Source of the DNA: UBA4742 sp963785815
GTDB taxonomy: Bacteria; Actinomycetota; Acidimicrobiia; Acidimicrobiales; Acidimicrobilacustridaceae
Length of the DNA: 64,000 nt
Reading direction: 5' to 3'
NCBI GenBank assembly: GCA_963785815.1
Contig: CAWAWN010000003.1
Location: 806,001-870,000 of the forward strand
Under the pieces are notes generated by a model. It was not told the DNA's origin. It worked only from the letters and a program-made list of their open reading frames with translations, and did no database searches. Position 1 is the stretch's first letter; every line of letters begins with the position of its first letter. Positions 17,753 to 26,945 of this stretch are shown in pieces. A program made the translations under genes and the position numbers.

Positions 17753-19135
17753 ATGGCAGTCACCGGCCAGCCAGGTTCGTCGGGCGAACCCGATCAGCCA
17801 TCCGACCCGGCGGCGTCCGACGCGGGCGGCGGGCTCTGGCTCGACGAGCCGACTGCCGAGCCGGCCGCCACCCGCAGCCCGGCCCGGCGCGTCCTGGCTC
17901 TGGTGGGCCTGGTGGCGGTCCTCGCCCTGGTGGCGGTGCCGGTGGGCCTGGCCCTGGCCGCCGGTCGGGGCAAGCCCGCCGACCACCGTGCCGTGCCCGC
18001 GCCGACCACCAGCGCCACCACCCCGGTCAGCCTGGGTGACGGACCGGCCGAGCGCCAGGTGCTGACGGCCCTCAGCGCCACGACCGACTCGGGCAGCTTC
18101 GCCGTGAGCTACGACCTGCACGCCCAGCCCGGGGCTTCGACCACGACGTCCACCCAGTGCGTCACCATGTACCAGGTCCTCCCGGGCGCGATCGGACCCA
18201 ACCTGAACGGGGTGTCCTCGGGCACGGCCATCCCCGTCGACCCGAAGGCGGGCCCGGGTGCCACCGCCGTGCAACGGTGCATGCCGGTCAACGAGGTCCA
18301 GGCCGTCACGGTCACGGGCAGCGGCACCATCGACGTGTCGCCCAAGGCCATGGTGGTGTCGGCCCACATCGACAGCGGCATGGACGTGTCCGTCCGCCTC
18401 GACGACCAGGACGTGTGGGAGTCGGGCGGCGCCGACTACGGGCTGTCGCCCGCCCCCGGCCCCTCGGGTGGGGTCACGCCCAGCGGGGGCCAGTCCATCT
18501 CCGGGTTCGCCTCCCTGGTGGAGGGGACGCTGGGCAACCGGGCGGGCGGCGTGGCCATGATCGGCATGGCCAGCCCGGCGGGCTACCTCGACCTGGAGCA
18601 GGAATCGGTCACGGGCGCGGCGCAGATCGGTCCCGGCACCGTCGACGGCACCCCGGTCACCTTCTACCAGGTGGCCGTCGACCCGGCTCGGCTCGAGACC
18701 ATGGCCGGCCTGTCCGATGACGAGGTGGCCACCATCAAGGCGGCGGTGGCCGAGCTCCAGGGCGCGGGCTACACGGGCACGACGGTGAAGGTGGGGATCG
18801 ACGGGGCTGGGTTCATCCGCCAGGCCACCTCGGTGGCCAACTTCTCCGACGGGGGCACCGTGACCCTCGATGCCACCTTCACCAAGTTCGGGTGCGCCGG
18901 CACGGTGCTGATGCCGGGCCAGACGGCGACGTCGACCACCACGTCGCCGTGCGCCTCGGACATCCCGACCACCACCGTGGCCACGCCGGCCACCCCGGTG
19001 CCCACCACGACGCCGGGCGACTCGACCACGTCCACCTCGTCGACGACCACGTCGACCACCAGCCCGACCGGTGGTGGGGGTTCCACCACCACCGCCGTCG
19101 GGCCCGCCACCACCGTGGCGCCCAAGCCGGGCTGA
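17753..19135 (+). CDS. membrane-anchored exported protein, LppX/LprG-like core (hypothetical)
   Basis: 460 residues. A cytoplasmic acidic N-terminus is followed by one TM helix at about residues 43-66. The extracellular part contains beta-rich stretches and a segment around LSDDEVATIKAAVAELQ that recalls mycobacterial LppX/LprAFG lipid-binding proteins. The last ~80 residues are Thr/Pro/Ser-rich, a wall-spanning type tail. ATG 17753 has a G-rich ribosome site. No enzymatic motif. Divergent from the MoxR operon. Lipid binding is a guess. Confidence 0.6.
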   Translation: MAVTGQPGSSGEPDQPSDPAASDAGGGLWLDEPTAEPAATRSPARRVLALVGLVAVLALVAVPVGLALAAGRGKPADHRAVPAPTTSATTPVSLGDGPAERQVLTALSATTDSGSFAVSYDLHAQPGASTTTSTQCVTMYQVLPGAIGPNLNGVSSGTAIPVDPKAGPGATAVQRCMPVNEVQAVTVTGSGTIDVSPKAMVVSAHIDSGMDVSVRLDDQDVWESGGADYGLSPAPGPSGGVTPSGGQSISGFASLVEGTLGNRAGGVAMIGMASPAGYLDLEQESVTGAAQIGPGTVDGTPVTFYQVAVDPARLETMAGLSDDEVATIKAAVAELQGAGYTGTTVKVGIDGAGFIRQATSVANFSDGGTVTLDATFTKFGCAGTVLMPGQTATSTTTSPCASDIPTTTVATPATPVPTTTPGDSTTSTSSTTTSTTSPTGGGGSTTTAVGPATTVAPKPG

Positions 19136-19252
19136 CACCCGGGTCGCGAACCTCCGGCGGGGCGGGTTCGACATTCTGCGGGAGATCCAAGGGGCGTCCA
19201 AGGTTGGCCGTGCATGCTCGGAGCCATCTCCACACGAAGGGGGGTGAAACAC

Positions 19253-19615
19253 ATGGCTTTCAAGTTCTCGCATGCACTGGCGGGCGTCGCCGTGGTCGGC
19301 GCGTTGGCCGCCGGCACCGGCGTGGCCGCCTACGCGGCCACGACCACCACCAGCTCCACGCCGTCGAGCAGCACCTCGAGCAGCAGCTCGAGCACGACGG
19401 CGCCGAGCAGCAGCACCAGCTCGCCGAGCACCAGCGCGCCGAGCACGGGCACCAGCCCGTCCACCGCGGCGCCGTCCACGGGCTCCGGCTCGGGCTCCGG
19501 TTCGTCGAGCTCGAACCCGTGTCCCAACATGGGTGGTTCGGGTCCGAGCGCAGCCACCGGGTCGGGGTACCGCACCGGACCGCGTGGTCCGATGCCCACC
19601 AACATCCCGACCTGA
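19253..19615 (+). CDS. small secreted Ser/Thr-rich protein
   Basis: 120-residue protein with a clear signal peptide (residues 1-29, cleavage likely after AYA). A Ser/Thr/Pro low-complexity region about 60 long follows, and then a short Gly/Pro tail with one Cys (NPCPNMGG). ATG 19253 is preceded by the strong site AAGGGGGG. Looks like a heavily O-glycosylatable surface peptide or stalk. No family recognised. It begins a same-strand series of exported proteins. Confidence 0.6.
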   Translation: MAFKFSHALAGVAVVGALAAGTGVAAYAATTTTSSTPSSSTSSSSSSTTAPSSSTSSPSTSAPSTGTSPSTAAPSTGSGSGSGSSSSNPCPNMGGSGPSAATGSGYRTGPRGPMPTNIPT

Positions 19616-19624
19616 TCACCCGCC

Positions 19625-20710
19625 ATGGAGGCCCTCCTGCCCGTCACCCGCCGCCGGCTCGCGATGATCGTGCTGGGCGTGCTGGCGGTGGTGGCGGGCG
19701 GGTGTGCCAGCGGCCCGGGCAGCGCCCCGGGTTCGGGTGAGCTGGTAGCCATCGGCGCCGGCCTCTCGGGGCCCTCGGGTCTGCGCGCCAGCGTCTACTC
19801 CCGGGCGCCGGCCCACCTGTCCGCCTTCGCCGTCGACGGCGCGGGTCGGCTGTGGTTCTCGACCGCAGCCGCCACCGACGTGGGCACCGACGGCGTGTAC
19901 CTGGTGCCAAAGGCCGGTGCCCCACCGGTCGAGGTCGTCGTCGGGCTGCACACACCGCTGGGGTTGCTGTGGATCGGCTCACAGCTCTACGTGTCGGCCA
20001 AGGACCAGGTCGTGGCCTACGGGGGCTTCGACGGGACCAGGTTCACCTCCCAGCGCACGGTGGTGAACTTCCCCGACGGGGTGGGCGAGCTGAACGGTCT
20101 GGTGCTCGGTCCGGACGGCCGGATCCGCCTGGGCATCTCCGCCCCGTGCGACCACTGCGAGCCGACCTCGCCCGACTCCGCGTCGGTCGTCTCCTTCCGT
20201 CCCGACGGCTCCGGCCTGCGGGTGGAGGTCAGCCACATCCGCGCCGCGGTGGGCTTCGCCTACGACCCGAGCAGCGACGACCTCTTGGCCAGCCTCGATC
20301 AGCGTGACGACCTGGGTGCGAACACGCCGGGCGACGAGCTGGTCGACCTGGCCCGCGGCCAGGACTACAGGTTCCCCGACTGCTACGGCCAGGGCGGATC
20401 GGCCTGCTCGGGGGTGCCCGACCCGGTGGCCACCCTCGACCCCCACGGCGGGGTGGACGGCGTGGCCGTGGTCACCGGCCAGATGGGCGACGCCGTGGGC
20501 ACCGCCGCGGTGGTGGCCGAGTACGCGGTGGGCAAGGTGCAGATCGTCCCGCTGGTTCGGAACCCGTCCGGATCGGGTTGGTCGGGCAGCGCCGCCCCCT
20601 TCCTGACCGGGATGAAGAACCCCGTGCCCGTGCTGCTCGGACCCGCTGGCGCCCTGTTCGTGGGCGATTGGACCACGGGGATCATCGATCGGATCACGGC
20701 CAGGACGTAG
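19625..20710 (+). CDS. glucose/sorbosone dehydrogenase-like beta-propeller lipoprotein
   Basis: 361 residues starting with a lipoprotein signal (lipobox VAGGC near residue 27). The rest resembles the PQQ-type glucose/sorbosone dehydrogenase beta-propeller, for example LSAFAVDGAGRLWFSTA, ELNGLVLGPDGRIRLGIS and the GEDY-like GQDYRFPDC segment. Whether the PQQ-binding residues are intact cannot be judged by eye. It acts outside the membrane. Its TAG stop doubles as the first bases of the -10 box of the next gene. Confidence 0.75.
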   Translation: MEALLPVTRRRLAMIVLGVLAVVAGGCASGPGSAPGSGELVAIGAGLSGPSGLRASVYSRAPAHLSAFAVDGAGRLWFSTAAATDVGTDGVYLVPKAGAPPVEVVVGLHTPLGLLWIGSQLYVSAKDQVVAYGGFDGTRFTSQRTVVNFPDGVGELNGLVLGPDGRIRLGISAPCDHCEPTSPDSASVVSFRPDGSGLRVEVSHIRAAVGFAYDPSSDDLLASLDQRDDLGANTPGDELVDLARGQDYRFPDCYGQGGSACSGVPDPVATLDPHGGVDGVAVVTGQMGDAVGTAAVVAEYAVGKVQIVPLVRNPSGSGWSGSAAPFLTGMKNPVPVLLGPAGALFVGDWTTGIIDRITART

Positions 20711-20713
20711 TGT
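20708..20713 (+). promoter_or_regulatory. -10 box made from a stop codon
   Basis: TAGTGT: the first three bases are the stop of the beta-propeller gene. ATG 20720 follows after 6 nt, which predicts leaderless transcription of the LCCL gene in addition to read-through. Confidence 0.45.
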
Positions 20714-20719
20714 CCGCCC

Positions 20720-21604
20720 ATGACCCGAGGGTGGAAGTTCCCGACATCCGGATCCACGCGGGCCCTGGCGGCCGTGCTGGGGGTGGGCCTGGCCGCGGCG
20801 CTGGTGGTCGGGTGCGGATCGAGCAAGACCAAGACCACCACCAAGGCGCCGGCATCGCCGTCGTCGAACGCCACCTCGGACACGGCCAGCGACAACACGG
20901 CCACCGAGGGCACGAGCGGACCAACCTCGGTGTGGGCCCGCAACGCCGTCGCGTACCGTGGCCAGAACGGCACGACCTTCCAGATCACCTGCACCAGCCA
21001 GGGCACGGCCGGATCGGTGTGGGGCACGGGTCCGTACACCGACGACTCGTCCATCTGCACCGCGGCGGTGCAGTCCGGGCTCATCACGCTGGCCAAGGGC
21101 GGGAGCGTGACCTACAAGATCGCGGCCGGCCAGAGCTCCTATGACGGAGGCCTGGCCCACGGCATCACCTCCGGCTCCTACGCCAGTTGGCCGGGCAGCT
21201 TCACCTTCCCCGACGCCAGTGGCGCGGTGGTGGCGACCAGCCCCGCCTCGTGGGGCCAGAGCATGGCCGGCTACCGGGGCCAGAACGGCAAGCAGGTGAC
21301 GGTGGTGTGCTCGGCCAAGGGCGATCCTGGATCGGTGTGGGGCAGCGGACCCTTCACCGACGACTCGTCGGTGTGCACCGCCGGGGTGTTCGCGGGGATC
21401 ATCACCACCGCCAAGGGCGGATCGGTGGTGGCCACCATGGCTCCCGGCCAGAAGAGCTACAAGGGTGGGACCGCCCATGGGGTGACCACCTCGGACTACG
21501 GCGAGTGGTCGAGCAGCTTCACGGTGGCCGCCGCGTCCTCAGCCCGCGCCCACTCGTCCTCTCGCAGAAGGGGAGGGGCTCGCCGAGGGGGGCCTGGCGG
21601 CTGA
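20720..21604 (+). CDS. tandem LCCL-domain lipoprotein
   Basis: 294 residues. Lipobox VVGC places the lipidated cysteine at 32, then a Thr/Ser linker. Two LCCL repeats follow at about 79-163 and 184-269; each has the pattern GSVWG.GP(Y/F)TDDSS(I/V)CTA, a later GGSV strand, GQ.SY and a cysteine before the block. LCCL domains are best known from animal extracellular proteins and are thought to bind lipid or polysaccharide. The last 20 residues are Ser/Arg/Gly-rich and may be non-functional. Likely a surface ligand-binding lipoprotein. Confidence 0.82.
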   Translation: MTRGWKFPTSGSTRALAAVLGVGLAAALVVGCGSSKTKTTTKAPASPSSNATSDTASDNTATEGTSGPTSVWARNAVAYRGQNGTTFQITCTSQGTAGSVWGTGPYTDDSSICTAAVQSGLITLAKGGSVTYKIAAGQSSYDGGLAHGITSGSYASWPGSFTFPDASGAVVATSPASWGQSMAGYRGQNGKQVTVVCSAKGDPGSVWGSGPFTDDSSVCTAGVFAGIITTAKGGSVVATMAPGQKSYKGGTAHGVTTSDYGEWSSSFTVAAASSARAHSSSRRRGGARRGGPGG

Positions 21605-21613
21605 CCGCTCGCC

Positions 21614-22519
21614 TCAGCGGCGGTGGGGCTCGGAGTGGTCCCAGTCGGCCAGCAGGGTGCGCAGGGCCGTGAGCAGGATCAGGGGCTGGTCGAGCATGGC
21701 GTGGTGGCCGGCCTCGGGGATCTCGATGATGGGGGTGACCCGTCCGAGCCGCTCGTACATGTACTGGCCGATGTCCACGGTGACCAGCCCGAACTCCGAG
21801 CGCAGCAGGGCCAGCCGGCAGGTCACGTCGTCGAGGTAGGGGGCGGCGATGCCGCGCATCCCCATGGCGAACTGCTCGAAGATGCGTCGGTCGAACTTCC
21901 ACTGCCAGCCTCCCGCCACCTCGGTCAGCGAGCGTCGGGCCACGTGGTCGATGACGTAGTCGAGGTAGTGGTCCTGGGGTGGCACGGTGCGGAACCGGCT
22001 CAGGGCCTGGTCGACGGTCTCGTAGGTGCGGGGCGCGCCGAAGGCCTCGCGCACCTGGAAGGCCCCGATCTCGGGGTCGGGCTCGGTGACCGGCGAGTCG
22101 CACACGATCACACCGCTCAGCTCGGCGGCGTGGCGCGCCGCGGTGGCGATGGTGACGAACCCGCCCATGCTGTGGCCGATCACCACCGGCCGGCCGTCGA
22201 TGCCGCCGTCGTCGGCCACGGCCATGACCTCGTCGGTCCACTGGTCCGGCGTGTAGTGGTCGCGGTGCTGGCTGTCGCCGTGGCCCGACAGGTCGATGGC
22301 CAGCACCCGGAACTCGCCGGCGAAGGTGGCAGCCACATGCGTCCACCAGTGGGCGTGGGCCCCGCCGCCGTGGACGAACACGAGGCCGCGTCGGTGGGGC
22401 CGGCCCCACCCCAGGTAGTGGATGGCGGCGCCGTCGACCTCGACCCGTCCGTCGGTGAAGGGCACGGCCAGGGCGCGGCGGAACCACTCGGGCGAGTCGG
22501 GCAGGGGGGCGACGTCCAT
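21614..22519 (-). CDS. alpha/beta hydrolase (operon end)
   Basis: 301-residue alpha/beta hydrolase. Oxyanion motif HGGGAHAHWW, nucleophile elbow GHSMGG, acid in the LVTVDIG-type strand region and catalytic His in EAGHHAML. ATG 22519; 17 bp after the Ddl-like gene stop, so it closes the four-gene Mur/Ddl operon. Substrate unknown; an esterase or amidase acting on the ligase product or a precursor is possible. Confidence 0.88.
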   Translation of the reverse strand: MDVAPLPDSPEWFRRALAVPFTDGRVEVDGAAIHYLGWGRPHRRGLVFVHGGGAHAHWWTHVAATFAGEFRVLAIDLSGHGDSQHRDHYTPDQWTDEVMAVADDGGIDGRPVVIGHSMGGFVTIATAARHAAELSGVIVCDSPVTEPDPEIGAFQVREAFGAPRTYETVDQALSRFRTVPPQDHYLDYVIDHVARRSLTEVAGGWQWKFDRRIFEQFAMGMRGIAAPYLDDVTCRLALLRSEFGLVTVDIGQYMYERLGRVTPIIEIPEAGHHAMLDQPLILLTALRTLLADWDHSEPHRR

Positions 22520-22536
22520 GGGGGACTCCTCAGCGC

Positions 22537-23640
22537 TCAGGACAGCTTGGCCGCGATGGCGCCGGCCGACCGCAGGGCGGTGCCATCGGCGCCGGCCGAC
22601 GACCACTGGCGGGCCGGCCGGGCCCGGGCCTCGTCGATCATCCGGGTGACGGTGGCCAGCTTGGCCTCGCCGCCGGCTTCCCACAGGTGCAGGGCCATGG
22701 CCCCGGGGATGGAGTTGATCTCGTTGAACACCACCTGGTCGCTGCCGTCCCACAGGAAGTCGATGCGGGCCACACCCCGGATGCGGGCCGCCGCCACCAG
22801 GGTCAGGGCCGCCCGGCGGATCTGGGCCTCGACCCCGGCGGGCAGCTGGGCCGGCAGCTCGCGGGGCGTGTGCTCCATGCCGGCGGCCGAGCCGCTCAGG
22901 TACTTCTCGGCGTAGGTGAAGATGGACCCGTCGGGCTTGCGCAGCGGCCGCTCGATGGCCGACACCTCGGGCTCGGGGTAGGCGCGGGCCGCGATGTTCA
23001 GGTCGACCCAACCGGTCAGGTGGCGCTCGACCACGGCGCCGTCGCGCAGGTGGCGCGACGAGGCCAGCAGCGCCCGGGCGGTGGACAGGTCGTCCACCAC
23101 CTCGATGCCGATGGACGACCCCCCGAAGCGGGGCTTCACGATGTAGGGCCCGTCGAAGTCGACCGCGCCGTCGGCGCTGAGCAGGGCCTGATCGGCCACC
23201 GGGATGCCGGCGGCCAGGCCGATGGCGTGGGTGGCGGCCTTGTCCATGGCCAGCGCCGCGGCCGCGGCCGAGGGGCCGGTGTAGGCCACCCCGGCCAGGT
23301 CGAGGGCGGCCTGGAGGGCGCCGTCCTCGCCCGGTCCGCCATGGCAGCAGTTGACGGCCACGTCGACGGGCACGGCCTTGAGCTTGCGCCGATCCTCGTG
23401 GAAGCCCCCGTCGGACCCGATGACCAGGCGGAAGTCGGTGGCGGACCGGGGTGGGCCGTCCACGAAGTCGCTGGCCTCGAGCGAGGCCTGCACCTGGTGC
23501 CAGTCGCCGGACTTGCTCCAGTAGAGACCCGTCACGTCCCGACCGGCGTTGGCCAGGATGCGGGCCACCTGCAGGCCGGTGAGGATGGAGATGTCGTGTT
23601 CGGGCGAGGGCCCTCCGAAGAGGACGGCGAGGGCGGGCAT
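22537..23640 (-). CDS. D-alanine--D-alanine ligase-like ATP-grasp ligase
   Basis: 367 residues with an N-terminal FGGPSPEHDIS motif, the ATP-grasp loop KPRFGGSSIG, and metal-binding RIDFLWDG with VVFNEINSIPG. It should join two amino acids, in the standard case two D-alanines for peptidoglycan. AAGGAGGCGG is directly before ATG 23640. It follows the membrane Mur ligase by 37 bp. Because housekeeping ddl is normally elsewhere and soluble MurF is its normal partner, this is probably an accessory ligase; the amino-acid specificity is unknown. Confidence 0.88.
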   Translation of the reverse strand: MPALAVLFGGPSPEHDISILTGLQVARILANAGRDVTGLYWSKSGDWHQVQASLEASDFVDGPPRSATDFRLVIGSDGGFHEDRRKLKAVPVDVAVNCCHGGPGEDGALQAALDLAGVAYTGPSAAAAALAMDKAATHAIGLAAGIPVADQALLSADGAVDFDGPYIVKPRFGGSSIGIEVVDDLSTARALLASSRHLRDGAVVERHLTGWVDLNIAARAYPEPEVSAIERPLRKPDGSIFTYAEKYLSGSAAGMEHTPRELPAQLPAGVEAQIRRAALTLVAAARIRGVARIDFLWDGSDQVVFNEINSIPGAMALHLWEAGGEAKLATVTRMIDEARARPARQWSSAGADGTALRSAGAIAAKLS

Positions 23641-23677
23641 CCGCCTCCTTTTCGACTTTTCAGGTTCGTCGGATTGG

Positions 23678-25219
23678 TCACACGAAGTGGTCGGGCAGGT
23701 CATTCTCGTACAGCACGGCATCGCCCGGAGCCAGGTGGTCCCGGATCCAGGCCACGGCCTGGTCGCGGTCGTCGACGGTCAGCACCTGGGCCCCGGCCCC
23801 GCTGGCCCCCCGCAGCAGGGCCCGGCGGTTGGTGCGCTTGACCACGATGAGCGTGTCCGCGGCCTCGGCCGCAGCCCGGGCGAACTGCTCGTTCTCGGGA
23901 TCCTGGCGGGGTCCCAGCTCGACCATGCCCGGGGTGACGACCACCCGACGACCGGTCGGTCCCAGCGTGGCCAGGGCCTCGAGGCCCCGCCGGGCACCGG
24001 TCGGGTTGGAGTTGAAGGTGTCGTCGATGACCGAGATGCCACCCGGCGTCACCTCGACGGTGCCCCGGTGGGCGGGCGGCTCGATGGTGGCCACGCCGGT
24101 GGCCAGCCGCGACAGGTCGAACCCGACGGCCACCGCCGCCCCCACCGCGCACGCCAGGTTGGTCAGGTGGGTGCCCTCGGGCACCTCGACGTCGGTCGTC
24201 GTGCCCGAGGCGTCGATGCGGGCCCGCCCGGCGCCCAGGTCCCGCACGACCACGTCGAGGTCGTCCCCGGCCGATCCGCAGCGGATGACCCGGGTGACCG
24301 TCGCCCCCAGCTGGCCCACCTGGGCCTCGACGTCGTCGGCCACGGCGGCCAGGCGGGGATCATCCACGTTGAGCACCGCCACCTCGGGGCCGTCGAGGAT
24401 CTCGCGCTTGGCCTGCACCACCCGCTCGATGGTGCCCACGCGCTCCAGGTGCACCGGGCCGATGGCGGTGATGACGCCGACCCGGGGTCTGATCCAGGCG
24501 CACAGGTCGGCGATCTCACCCACGTCGTACATGCCCATCTCGGCGATGAGCACGTCGGCCCCGGGGTGGAGGTGCTCGTTGATGGTGCGGGCCAGCCCGG
24601 CGGTGTTGTTGTAGCTGGCCGGGCTGGCGCACACCTCGAACTGCTGGGCCAGCAACGTCCGCAGGTACTGCTTGGTGGTCGTCTTGCCGTAGGAGCCGGT
24701 GATGCCCACCACGTCGGGCGACACCTGGGCCAGTCGGCTCCTGGCCTTGGTCACGAACGGGTCGAGCAGCCGCCGTTCGACCGGGGCCAGGATCCAGGCC
24801 GCGGCGTCGACCAGTTGGGCGACGCCCAGGGCCACCAGGGCCACGCCGATCGGGCCCTGGCCGACGGCCACGGCCACCGCCAGGACGACCACCGCCAGCG
24901 CCGCGCTCACCCCGGCCAGGGTGCGCAGCCGACGGGTCCAGGCCAGCTTGGAGGTGTGGCCCCGCAGGCCCAGCCCGAGCGGCCACGCGACCAGGGCGGC
25001 GGCCGCCGGCAACCACAGCAGGGGGACGACCACGCCGGCCCCGATCAGGACGACGGCCACCAGGCCGAGGACCAGGTTGGCCGGGCGGGCCCGGAACCAG
25101 CGCGCCTCGAACCGGGTGACCGATCCGGCCAGGTAGTGCTCGCGTTGGGCGACCCGGAGCCAACGGACCGAGGTGACCCCGGCCGCGACGACGAGCACCA
25201 GGGCGGCGGCGATGCTCAC
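23678..25219 (-). CDS. membrane-embedded MurF-like Mur ligase
   Basis: 513 residues. The first ~150 contain about four hydrophobic helices; a Mur ligase body follows with the ATP loop GITGSYGKTTTKQ, YNNTAG, AEMGMYDVGEIADL and the C-terminal DTFNSNPTGA block typical of MurF. Normal MurF is soluble and lacks TM helices, so this enzyme probably works on a membrane-held substrate. ATG overlaps the hydrolase stop (ATGA). Together with the Ddl-like enzyme it could build a D-Ala-D-X-type dipeptide adduct on a lipid-linked acceptor; this is inference. Confidence 0.88.
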   Translation of the reverse strand: MSIAAALVLVVAAGVTSVRWLRVAQREHYLAGSVTRFEARWFRARPANLVLGLVAVVLIGAGVVVPLLWLPAAAALVAWPLGLGLRGHTSKLAWTRRLRTLAGVSAALAVVVLAVAVAVGQGPIGVALVALGVAQLVDAAAWILAPVERRLLDPFVTKARSRLAQVSPDVVGITGSYGKTTTKQYLRTLLAQQFEVCASPASYNNTAGLARTINEHLHPGADVLIAEMGMYDVGEIADLCAWIRPRVGVITAIGPVHLERVGTIERVVQAKREILDGPEVAVLNVDDPRLAAVADDVEAQVGQLGATVTRVIRCGSAGDDLDVVVRDLGAGRARIDASGTTTDVEVPEGTHLTNLACAVGAAVAVGFDLSRLATGVATIEPPAHRGTVEVTPGGISVIDDTFNSNPTGARRGLEALATLGPTGRRVVVTPGMVELGPRQDPENEQFARAAAEAADTLIVVKRTNRRALLRGASGAGAQVLTVDDRDQAVAWIRDHLAPGDAVLYENDLPDHFV

Positions 25220-25980
25220 CGGGAGTGCTCGAGCAGCAGCCGGTCCAGCCCGGCTCGCAGCGCCTCGGGGTGGCGGATGGGGGCGAAGTGGTCGCCGGCC
25301 ACCACGGTCAGGCGCACCTCGGCACCGGACTGCTCGACGAGGGCCTGGGCCCGGGTGGCCACCGACATGGGCGCGGCGGTGTCCTGGTCACCCCAGACGA
25401 GCTCGACCGGACCGGCCAGCCGGGTGAGCTCCTCGGCATAGGTCTCGTTCACCAGCCGCACCAGGACGTCGCGCATCACGCCGGTGGCGTTGCGGTAGTC
25501 CGCCGAGCCGTGCGTGCGCCTGGCCTGCTCGAGGCGCTCGTCGCTGACCAGGTGCCACCGGTGCAGGCGCTTGACCAGGCGGTAGGCGGCGGGCGCCTTG
25601 GGCGACCGACCGCCGGTGTCGTCGGGCCGCAGCAACGGCACGCCGGTGAGCAGCAGGCCGGCCACCTGCTCGGGATGGGCGGCGGCCAGGCAGGTGGCCA
25701 CCCGTCCGCCGAAGGAGTGGCCCACCACCACCACCGGCTCGTCGGTGGCCTCGGTGATCACCCGGCTGACCAGGGCGGCGTAGCCGGCCGCACCCCAGGC
25801 CTCGGTGGGGGGCGGCGAGGCCCCGCAGCCGGGCAGGTCGAGGCTGAGGGCGTCGTAGCCGGCCACGCAGCCGGCCAGGTCGGACCGGTCCCGGGCCCAG
25901 CCGTGCAGGGCCACCACCGAGGGGCGGTCTGCGCCCACGCGGTCGGCGAAGACCGTGCCGTCGCAGAAGGACCGGAGCAT
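25216..25980 (-). CDS. alpha/beta hydrolase (operon start)
   Basis: 254 residues; HGWARDRSD oxyanion region, GHSFGG nucleophile elbow, VWGDQD acid and GDHFAP histidine give a full catalytic triad. TAGCCT at 25987-25992 (minus) is 6 nt before ATG 25980, so the Mur/Ddl operon starts here with a leaderless message. The stop overlaps the Mur ligase start. Substrate unknown. Confidence 0.9.
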   Translation of the reverse strand: MLRSFCDGTVFADRVGADRPSVVALHGWARDRSDLAGCVAGYDALSLDLPGCGASPPPTEAWGAAGYAALVSRVITEATDEPVVVVGHSFGGRVATCLAAAHPEQVAGLLLTGVPLLRPDDTGGRSPKAPAAYRLVKRLHRWHLVSDERLEQARRTHGSADYRNATGVMRDVLVRLVNETYAEELTRLAGPVELVWGDQDTAAPMSVATRAQALVEQSGAEVRLTVVAGDHFAPIRHPEALRAGLDRLLLEHSR

Positions 25981-25986
25981 CCAGCC

Positions 25987-25992
25987 AGGCTA
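25987..25992 (-). promoter_or_regulatory. -10 box of Mur/Ddl operon
   Basis: TAGCCT on the minus strand, 6 nt before ATG 25980. Confidence 0.5.
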
Positions 25993-26049
25993 CCGTCCGC
26001 CCTCGCCGCCCTCGGAGGACGCCACCGCCTGGGGGGAGATCGCCATGCC

Positions 26050-26900
26050 TCAGCCGGCTGCCAGCACCTCGGCGAGGTGGGACTCTGCCCGCTGGTAGTG
26101 GTCGAGGGCGTCGCCTGGCGGATAGCCCGAGTTCCACGGCTTGAAGGGTCCGTGGTAGTGCAGGATCACGGCGTCGTCCTGGGCCTGGAGCATCCGCTCG
26201 AGCGGGACCACGTCCTCGAACCGCCAGCTCTCGGCCAGGCCGGGCATGAACGTCCGCAGCGGTGGGGCGTTGCACTCGGGCTCGAGGCGCTGCCACCGGT
26301 CGTCGAGGACGACGTTGAGGGCGTCCTGGTCCCACCAACGGGCCTCGTCGGGATGTTCGATCAGGAACTGGGCGGCCCGGGAGGGGATGTCCTCGCCGAT
26401 CCAGCGGGCCACGTCGACCAGCATGACCCCGGTGTTGAAGTAGTCCCGGCCGGCCGGGACGTCGATGCCCTCCAGCACGTCGTTGCGGCCGAGCACCGGT
26501 GTGAGCCCGTCGCGGACGGCGGCCAGCGTAGCGGTGAGCGAGGTGGCCAACAGCGGTCGGACATCGCGCAGGGCGATCAGGTCGCAGTCGAGGTAGAGCG
26601 CTCGGTCGGCGCCCAGGCGCCCCGGTCGAGGTGGAGGCGGAGGTAGGCAGCTGGGCTGATCCACTGGCTCACCGGATACCGCTCGAGCTCGGCAGACACG
26701 CGAGCGGTGCGCACGTCGAGCCCCAGCGCGGTGCCGACCGCCTCGATGTGGGACGCCACCTCGTTGGGCAGGTCGCGGTGCAACACGGACACCACGGCAT
26801 CATCGGCGGTGAGGAGCCCCTCATGTGCAAGCGAGCTGAGCGCGACCAGCAGCGGTCGCACATAGTGCTCGTCGACTCCGAAGATGACCGCCGGGCGCAT
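26050..26900 (-). pseudogene. GT8 family glycosyltransferase, frameshifted
   Basis: Two overlapping frames encode the two halves of one glycosyltransferase family 8 protein. The first (from ATG 26900) holds the N-terminal strand MRPAVIFGVDEHYV and AAYLRLHLDRG; the second carries DRALYLDCDLIALRD with the DxD metal site, FNTGVMLVDV, WWDQDALNVV and HYHGPFKPW. The switch is at the four-C run 26620-26623; restoring one base there joins them into a normal-length protein of about 283 residues. So this is either a recent one-base deletion or a sequencing error. A leaderless -10 (TAGCGT, 26907-26912 minus) is intact, which favours a very recent event. Confidence 0.85.
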
Positions 26901-26945
26901 CCGGCAACGCTAGCGGAGGCCCACGCGGCGGCCGCTGCCCCGTGA

